Below are positions 22,778-28,242 of a stretch of DNA of 28,242 bases, piece after piece. The stretch is from Desulfobacteraceae bacterium (GTDB lineage: Bacteria; Desulfobacterota; Desulfobacteria; Desulfobacterales; Desulfobacteraceae), in contig JAFLJU010000196.1 in the NCBI GenBank assembly GCA_022712835.1, positions 1 to 28,242 on the forward strand, read 5' to 3'. The notes under the pieces are model-generated. The model was not told the DNA's origin and did no database searches. It saw only the letters and a list, made by a program, of their open reading frames with translations. Both the position numbers and the translations under genes were made by a program. Position 1 is the first letter of the stretch, and each line of letters begins with the position of its first letter.

Positions 22778-24695
22778 TTTTTCCTACAATAGTTCTCTCT
22801 TTTTCGGGGATAGGAGGCGGAACAGGTTCGCCTGACAGCCGTGTTACCGCACCAAAACCAGGTGGGCAAACCTCATAACACGTTCCACAGTTTGTGCATT
22901 TCTCCTGGTCAATGACATGAATCTGTTTCTTAGCGCCGCCAATCGCTTCAGCGGGGCATTTTCGGCTACAGGTCATACAGGCTTTGCACTTTTCCGGATC
23001 AATGTAGTACGCAATTAGGTTCTTGCACACAAACGCCGGGCACCGTTTTTCCCTGATGTGAGCTTCATACTCTTCCCTAAAGTAGCGTATCGTACTCAGG
23101 ACCGGATTCGGTGCACTCCCGCCCAGGGCACAAAGAGAGGCATTCTTGGTTGACATGGCAAGTTCCTCCAACAAATCAATATCACCTTCTCGCCCCTTAC
23201 CTTCACTGATTCTATTCATGATTGAAAGCATATGTGTAATGCCCTCACGGCATGGGGAGCATTTGCCACATGATTCACCGGCTAGAAACTCTAAAAAATA
23301 TTTAGCAACATCTATCATGCAGGTATCTTCATCCATGACGATCATCCCGCCGGACCCCATAATCGCACCAACCTTGGCCAATTCATCAAAATCGACTTTA
23401 ATGTCCAGGTGTTCCTCAGGAATACAGCCCCCTGACGGTCCGCCTGTCTGAACAGCCTTGAACTTTTTTCCTCCGGGAACACCGCCGCCAATCGTAAATA
23501 TAATATCTCTTAGGGAGATGCCCATGGGAACTTCTACAAGGCCGGTATTGGTTACCTTCCCGACCAGAGAGAAAATCTTGGTACCTTTACTGTTCTCGGT
23601 GCCTATTGAGGAAATGTATTCGGGCCCATTTTTAAGAATTAGGGGAATATTGGACCAGGTCTCCACATTATTGATATTTGTCGGTTTGCCAAAGAGTCCT
23701 TTTATCGCTGGAAAGGGCGGCCTGGCCTTTGGTTCGCCTGGTTTGCCCTCAAGGGACGCGAGAAGAGCCGTTTCTTCACCACAAACAAAAGCACCGGCCC
23801 CCTGATGCACCGTAATTTTAAAATCAAAGCCTGAGCCAAGAATATTTTCTCCAATTAAACCCAATTTTTCAACCTGCTTGATCGCAAGGGTTACATTTTC
23901 TACGGCCAGCGGGTATTCCTGCCGGACATAAAGATATCCCTCGTTAGCGCCAATGGCATACGCGCCGATAATAAGCCCTTCGAGTACGGCAAAAGGATTT
24001 CCCTCAAGTAGCGCTCTATCCATAAACGCACCGGGATCTCCCTCATCGGCATTGACAATCACATATTTTTTTTTCTCTTTACTAGCGGCGGCAAATCCCC
24101 ACTTGATCCCGGCAGGAAACCCGGCACCACCTCGACCTCTCAGTTTTGAATCCTTCACCAACTGCACAACTTGTTCCGGAGTCTGTTCAATGAGGGCCTT
24201 CCCCAAGGCTAAATAGCCACCCACTGCGAGATAGTCTTCAATACTTTTGGGGTCAAGTTTGATATTATTACCGATAAGGTGCCGCATCTGGTTCTTATAA
24301 AAAGGTATCTCAGATTCGCGAACGATTTTTTCATTATTGCTGGGATCGACATAAACCAATCTGTCAACGACCTTTTTTTCAACAATGGTCTGAGAGATAA
24401 TCTCTTCTGCATCGGCGGGCTGTACCTGAAGATAACATATCTCTTCAGGATTGATCACAACGATGGGGCCTCTTTCACAAAAGCCGGGACAACCGGTTTC
24501 CCTGATGTCAACCACCTTGGTATCAAGGCCCTGTTTTTTTATCTCCTCTTTGAGAGCGGCAACCACTTTGCCTGCACCGAGCGCAAGGCAACCCGTGCCG
24601 GTACATACAGCAATGCAAGGTTTATCGGGGTCCCTTTTTGATATAATTTCTTTTCTGAATTCTTCCAATTCAGCGGGTGAATTTATCCTTGGCAT
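22770..24695 (-). CDS. bamH: NuoF-like NADH-binding flavoprotein, likely BamH
   Basis: The 641-residue protein has four parts: a thioredoxin-like 2Fe-2S domain (about residues 25-110, CTGTGCLALG and GCPGFCERGP), the NuoF core with the NADH/FMN loops GRGGAGFPAGIKW (about 190) and GAGAFVCGEETALL (about 295), the [4Fe-4S] motif ESCGKCSPCREG (about 470), and a C-terminal 2x[4Fe-4S] ferredoxin (CKACMTCSRKCP, CTNCGTCYEVCP). This layout is that of HydB-type and BamH-type flavoproteins used in electron bifurcation, not of the shorter complex I NuoF. It starts 9 bases after the NuoE-like gene. Its neighbours make a role in electron supply to or from benzoyl-CoA reductase likely. Confidence 0.78.
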   Translation of the reverse strand: MPRINSPAELEEFRKEIISKRDPDKPCIAVCTGTGCLALGAGKVVAALKEEIKKQGLDTKVVDIRETGCPGFCERGPIVVINPEEICYLQVQPADAEEIISQTIVEKKVVDRLVYVDPSNNEKIVRESEIPFYKNQMRHLIGNNIKLDPKSIEDYLAVGGYLALGKALIEQTPEQVVQLVKDSKLRGRGGAGFPAGIKWGFAAASKEKKKYVIVNADEGDPGAFMDRALLEGNPFAVLEGLIIGAYAIGANEGYLYVRQEYPLAVENVTLAIKQVEKLGLIGENILGSGFDFKITVHQGAGAFVCGEETALLASLEGKPGEPKARPPFPAIKGLFGKPTNINNVETWSNIPLILKNGPEYISSIGTENSKGTKIFSLVGKVTNTGLVEVPMGISLRDIIFTIGGGVPGGKKFKAVQTGGPSGGCIPEEHLDIKVDFDELAKVGAIMGSGGMIVMDEDTCMIDVAKYFLEFLAGESCGKCSPCREGITHMLSIMNRISEGKGREGDIDLLEELAMSTKNASLCALGGSAPNPVLSTIRYFREEYEAHIREKRCPAFVCKNLIAYYIDPEKCKACMTCSRKCPAEAIGGAKKQIHVIDQEKCTNCGTCYEVCPPGFGAVTRLSGEPVPPPIPEKERTIVGKSE

Positions 24696-24704
24696 AATCT
24701 TTCC

Positions 24705-25157
24705 TTACTCATAGTTTTTCAACACGTCTTCTGTCTTTGCCGATCCCATATTGCCATGATACTCGCCATCAACTACCATCACCGGTCCTAACGCACAGCA
24801 TCCGACACAACTTACCGTATCCAGACTGAATTTTAAATCCTGGTCTGTCTCGCCGGGGCTGATTCCAGTATGTCCTTCAACAGCGTTGAGAACCCTTTTC
24901 GCGCCGCGAACATGGCAGGCAGTGCCGGTACAAACATGAACTTCATGACGACCTTTCGGTACAATACTGAAAGCTTTATAAAAAGTAATGATGTGCTGTA
25001 TCCGGCTCATTGCCACGTCCAGTTTCTTACTGACCAGGTTTAGAGCTTCCTTGGGAAGCCATCGAAGTTCGCTCTGAATATCGATTAATACTTGAATCAG
25101 TGAACTGGGGTCACTCGGATATTTATCTATAATATTTTCGATTTTACCAGTATCCAT
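24705..25157 (-). CDS. bamG: NuoE-like 2Fe-2S thioredoxin-fold protein, likely BamG
   Basis: The 150-residue protein matches NuoE: an N-terminal helical part (DIQSELRWLPKEALNLV) and a thioredoxin-like [2Fe-2S] domain with CTGTACHVRG (near residue 77) and SCVGCCALGP (near 115), giving the four cluster cysteines. The ATG at 25157 lies eight bases after AGGA, better than the in-frame GTG at 25163, whose spacing is only two bases. It stands between the MvhD-like and NuoF-like genes with short gaps (41 and 9 bases). It passes electrons with the NuoF-like partner. Complex I membership is excluded because no membrane or quinone-site nuo genes accompany it. Confidence 0.78.
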   Translation of the reverse strand: MDTGKIENIIDKYPSDPSSLIQVLIDIQSELRWLPKEALNLVSKKLDVAMSRIQHIITFYKAFSIVPKGRHEVHVCTGTACHVRGAKRVLNAVEGHTGISPGETDQDLKFSLDTVSCVGCCALGPVMVVDGEYHGNMGSAKTEDVLKNYE

Positions 25158-25198
25158 AGTCACTATCCTAAATTGGGTTATTTCTTTGTCAATCTTGT

Positions 25199-25981
25199 TT
25201 AAGTGTTATCGCCCGATACAACACAAAAGCGCATATGGTTTTCATCAAATTCGATAAATCCCTGCCTTGCGGAGCGTTTCAGCTGACTTGCCGCTTCACC
25301 CGGTGTTACGCCTAAAAGTTCAGAAATTTCTTTGGCTGAACAAGATTTTTCTCGAAGAATCGCCATGATTTGACTTTCTTCCATCTTATCCGCAATTAAT
25401 TCTTCAAATATTTTGTTGAATTCATCACTGCTGAAAAATTCATTGTACGCCTCTACCGATTTTACCGGAATGCGTAACCGCTCTCTTTCCACGAGCCTTA
25501 TGTAGGGAATTAAATTATATACAACTTCAAGTTTGCGCCTTAAAACTGTTTCATCTATCCCTTCACCCTTGCCCAGAGGTCCCAACTCCTTCACCTTAGT
25601 GGAAACGTCATTCATCACTTCGGCATAGCGGTTTCCTTCAGAGGCAGAAATGTACTCAAGCCGTAACCTCTCGGGGCTCAGCCCGATGGTTTCGAGAAGC
25701 TTTCTTCCGATGTGAAGCGTACTTAATGCACCAAAATTTCCCTGGGTCAGATAATGGCATTCACCCGGCCAGCACCCGCCGATAAACACGGCGTCTTTCC
25801 CATTTAATAGCGCTCGAAAGATAAATGCCAGGTCGACTCTGCCAGTGCACATAACACGAATAATTTTCATATCTGACGCATATTGTTGTCTGGAAACTCC
25901 AGCCAAATCAGCAGCAGAGTATCCTCACCAATTGCACAAAAACCCTAAGATGCTTGGTTTAAATTCAAGTCCTGGTCCCAT
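25199..25981 (-). CDS. bamF: MvhD-like protein with selenocysteine (in-frame TGA), likely BamF
   Basis: Read from ATG at 25981 with TGA at 25927-25925 as selenocysteine, the protein has 260 residues and begins MGPGLEFKPSILGFLCNW-Sec-GYSAADLAG. Relatives of MvhD have a cysteine at this place (FLCNWC), so the UGA lies at a conserved [2Fe-2S] ligand and the sequence on both sides is family-like. A standard caller would start at a TTG at 25906 and lose 25 residues. AAGGAG precedes the ATG. The other cysteines follow in RVMCTGRVD and GGCWPGECHY. Directly after the UGA, 25924-25917 can pair with 25899-25892 (one mismatch), a candidate SECIS stem. Residues from about 205 on resemble a winged helix (ILREKSCSAKEISELLGVTP). 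It carries electrons between HdrA-like and NuoEFG-like partners; BamF of Geobacter metallireducens is also described as selenocysteine-type. Confidence 0.82.
25892..25927 (-). promoter_or_regulatory. Candidate bacterial SECIS element at the bamF UGA codon
   Basis: The stem 25924-25917 / 25899-25892 (GGATACTC with GAGTTTCC) has seven pairs and one U-U mismatch and starts directly after the UGA. Two wobble pairs may extend it, leaving a loop of about 13 bases that contains GG. Size and position fit bacterial SECIS hairpins; it has not been tested or folded computationally here. Confidence 0.5.
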
Positions 25982-25997
25982 TCTTTTCTCACTCCTT

Positions 25998-28242
25998 TTA
26001 AGCCACATCAATTTGGCAAAAGATCTCATCATCGGTAAAGTGTTTTAAAGAAATTGCCTTTGCCGGACACACCGTGTTACAGAGGCCATCCCCTTTACAG
26101 AGGATCGGATTCACCATGGCCTTTTTGCCTTTTGGGGTTTCATAAAATTCAATGGCATCATAATTACAGACCGATATACAAGCCCCACACGACTCGCAGG
26201 CGCTCTCATCCACCTCGCAAATCGCCCCCGAGGCTGTCACCGAATCCTTGTTGAGAATAGCGATTGCACGACCCGCAGCGCCATACGCCTGGCTGATCGT
26301 TTCCGTGATATGCTTGGGATAATGCGCTATTCCGCATAGGAAAACACCTTCCGCCGCAAAATCAACAGGCCGCAACTTGACATGGGCCTCCTGAAAAAAA
26401 CCATCCACATTCATCGCCACCTTGAACAGTCGGGCCACATCCATACTGTCTTCCGAAGGAATCACTGCTGCCGATAGTGTGAGCACATCTGCATCCAGCT
26501 CCAATCGTTGGCCCAAGATAGGATCAGACACCGTCACTCTTAATACCGATTTGCCGCCCTCGGTGGTCGCTTCCACTTCAGGCTTATCATCCGATTCCCA
26601 ACGGATAAATTTCACGCCCTTGTCGGCAGCCTCACGATAGTAATCTTCACGATACCCATAGGTTCTCATATCTCTAAAGAGAATGTAGATGTCCATCTTA
26701 GGATTCAAGTCTTTTAGGTTCGTGGCGTTCTTTACAGCATGGCTGCAACATATTCGGGAACAGTAATTTCTGTCCGCGTTTCTGCAACCTACGCATTGGA
26801 TCATTACCAAACTCTCGGCATTCATCAGCGCTTCATCTTCTTTAAAAATCCTATTCTCAAGCTCCAGCTGGGTCAATACTTTGTCATTTTCTCCATAAAA
26901 ATATTCCGTGGGCTTATATTCCGCCGCACCCGTGGCGAGAATAGCAGCGCCATGTTCTATGTTTTTAATCCGCCCTTGGGCCTTCACCGTGGTGACAAAA
27001 TTTCCCACATAACCCGTCACATTCGTTATGGTCGCATCATGGGATACCTGAATGTAAGGATGTTTATACACCTTTTGGGTAGTGTCTTTTAAAAAAGCCT
27101 GAACATCCATCCCTTCCAGGGTGGTATGAATTCTTCGCGCCATGCCTCCCAGTGCCTTATCCTTTTCCAGTAGCTGAACCCGAAATCCCTGATTGGCCAT
27201 ACTAAGGGCACTGGTCATACCGGCAAGCCCCCCGCCAACCACCAATGCTGTTTTGTTCACCGGCAGTTCAAACTCTTTGAGGGGCTCTAAAAGCAATGAC
27301 CGGGCTACTGACATACGAACGATTTCCTTGGCCTTCTGGGTGGCCCTTTCCGGATCCTTGGAATGCACCCAGGAGCAGTGCTCTCTGATATTGGCCATTT
27401 CATAGAAGTACTGATTGAGCCCCCCTTCACGGCAGGTGTCCCGGAATAACGGCTCATGGGTTCTTGGCGTGCAGGCGGCCACCACCACTCGATTGAGCCC
27501 CTTTTTGCGTATCTGCTCAGATATCTGCTTGGCATTGTCCGTCGAGCAGGCAAAAAGGCTTTCTTGGGCGTGCACCACATTCTCTAACCCGGACGCATAG
27601 TCTACCACTCCCGGTACATCCACTACCCGGCCGATATTGGCGCCGCAATGGCATACAAAAACGCCCACACGAGGTTCCTCTTGGGAGACATCCCTCTCGG
27701 TTGGGTAGACCCGGTCTCTGGCAAGGTCCCCTCGACGGTAAGCCAGCAACTGACTGCAAAGGGCATCGGCCCCGCTGGCACCCATGACCGACTCGGGGAT
27801 ATCGATGGGCCCCTGAAACGCGCCGCTGACAAAGATCCCCGGTCGCGTGGTTTCAATAGGATTTAACGGATTGGATTTGCAGAACCCGTGTTCGTTGAGC
27901 TCAATACCAAACTGGTCCGCCAATTTTTCTGCGTTCTTCGGAGGATTTAACCCCACGGATAATACTACGAGTTCAAATTCTTCTTCCTTAACGCCGTCAT
28001 CGGTTGTCGAATATCTTATGGAGACATTTTTAGTTTCGGAGTCCTCTTTGCCAATCGATACGTAGCTTCTTATAAACTCAATTCCGGGCAGGTTTTCCGC
28101 CCGTTGATAAAACAACTCAAAATCCTTTCCAAAGGCACGAATATCGTTATGGAAGATCTTGGCCTCAAGATCCGCTTCATGATCCTTTGCCAGGATCACC
28201 TGTTTTTGCGTATACGCACAGCACACCCCGGAGCAATAGCTA
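25998..28242 (-). CDS. bamE: HdrA-like double FAD/Fe-S protein, likely BamE (5' part outside window)
   Basis: The frame is open from the window end; 747 C-terminal residues are visible, starting SYCSGVCCAYTQKQ, part of an HdrA cluster motif. A first HdrA-like unit ends near residue 180, followed by a second with VFVCHCGANIG (about 190), the FAD loop ALVVGGGLAGMTSALSMANQG (about 340), QCVGCRNADRNYCSRICC (about 485) and a C-terminal 2x[4Fe-4S] ferredoxin (CESCGACISVCN, CKGDGLCNTVCP). Such tandem HdrA proteins serve as the bifurcating flavin platform of BamE and related complexes. Its TAA is 16 bases before the bamF start, so the two are co-transcribed. No in-frame TGA occurs in the visible part. 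Unless the start is seen, a stand-alone HdrA of energy metabolism is an alternative. Confidence 0.8.
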   Translation of the reverse strand, partial: SYCSGVCCAYTQKQVILAKDHEADLEAKIFHNDIRAFGKDFELFYQRAENLPGIEFIRSYVSIGKEDSETKNVSIRYSTTDDGVKEEEFELVVLSVGLNPPKNAEKLADQFGIELNEHGFCKSNPLNPIETTRPGIFVSGAFQGPIDIPESVMGASGADALCSQLLAYRRGDLARDRVYPTERDVSQEEPRVGVFVCHCGANIGRVVDVPGVVDYASGLENVVHAQESLFACSTDNAKQISEQIRKKGLNRVVVAACTPRTHEPLFRDTCREGGLNQYFYEMANIREHCSWVHSKDPERATQKAKEIVRMSVARSLLLEPLKEFELPVNKTALVVGGGLAGMTSALSMANQGFRVQLLEKDKALGGMARRIHTTLEGMDVQAFLKDTTQKVYKHPYIQVSHDATITNVTGYVGNFVTTVKAQGRIKNIEHGAAILATGAAEYKPTEYFYGENDKVLTQLELENRIFKEDEALMNAESLVMIQCVGCRNADRNYCSRICCSHAVKNATNLKDLNPKMDIYILFRDMRTYGYREDYYREAADKGVKFIRWESDDKPEVEATTEGGKSVLRVTVSDPILGQRLELDADVLTLSAAVIPSEDSMDVARLFKVAMNVDGFFQEAHVKLRPVDFAAEGVFLCGIAHYPKHITETISQAYGAAGRAIAILNKDSVTASGAICEVDESACESCGACISVCNYDAIEFYETPKGKKAMVNPILCKGDGLCNTVCPAKAISLKHFTDDEIFCQIDVA

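Noticed and set aside
22154..25157. Respiratory complex I (nuoEFG)
   Set aside because: No membrane or quinone-site nuo genes; the NuoF-like protein has an extra N-terminal thioredoxin-like and C-terminal ferredoxin domain, and HdrA/MvhD-like genes precede.
25907..25981. Treating the TGA at 25925-25927 as a true stop, with a start at TTG 25906
   Set aside because: That start has no good ribosome binding site and removes a conserved cysteine region that is encoded intact on both sides of the TGA.

Overview
The window reads as chromosome of a strictly anaerobic, aromatic-compound-degrading deltaproteobacterium, most like a sulfate reducer of the Desulfobacula/Desulfobacteraceae type. The taxon is inferred from gene content: a phenylacetyl-CoA/phenylglyoxylate oxidation operon beside electron-transfer genes of an ATP-independent (class II) benzoyl-CoA reductase, with many Fe-S, Mo and flavin proteins and a selenoprotein. 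No rRNA, tRNA, insertion sequence or CRISPR array was seen. Nearly all genes are on the minus strand; only the first ~650 bases are plus-strand.

Region 1 (1-914): the 3' end of a ferredoxin-like gene, a RidA-family gene whose frame is broken at an A8 run, then two strong hairpins between converging transcription units. Region 2 (915-7370): a three-subunit molybdenum hydroxylase of the xanthine dehydrogenase family (FAD, 2Fe-2S and Mo subunits), followed by a YqeB/EF2563 protein that marks selenium-dependent Mo hydroxylases, a ferritin-like protein, a ThiS/MoaD-like sulfur carrier ending in GG, and, upstream, a metal-dependent hydrolase of the cyclase family. Substrate unknown.

Region 3 (7539-19986): one long operon-like run. 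In transcription order it holds a divergent VOC protein (TTG start), the five subunits of phenylglyoxylate dehydrogenase (gamma, delta, alpha, epsilon, beta = padE, F, G, H, I), phenylacetyl-CoA:acceptor oxidoreductase (padB, C, D), and a Mo-cofactor set (FmdE-like, MoeA-like, FdhD, MobB). Together these would take phenylacetyl-CoA through phenylglyoxylate to benzoyl-CoA and make the cofactor for PadB. Region 4 (19987-22153): two paralogous FadR-type GntR regulators with candidate promoters and operators.

Region 5 (22154-28242): an HdrA-like, MvhD-like, NuoE-, NuoF- and NuoG-like series matching bamE-F-G-H-I, the electron-input module of class II benzoyl-CoA reductase; bamE runs off the window end. 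The MvhD-like protein (BamF) has an in-frame TGA at a conserved cysteine position, so it is most likely a selenoprotein and a standard gene call would cut off its N-terminus. Regions 3 and 5 form two consecutive parts of an anaerobic phenylalanine/phenylacetate pathway. The phenylacetate-CoA ligase and the catalytic BamB/BamC subunits are not in the window.
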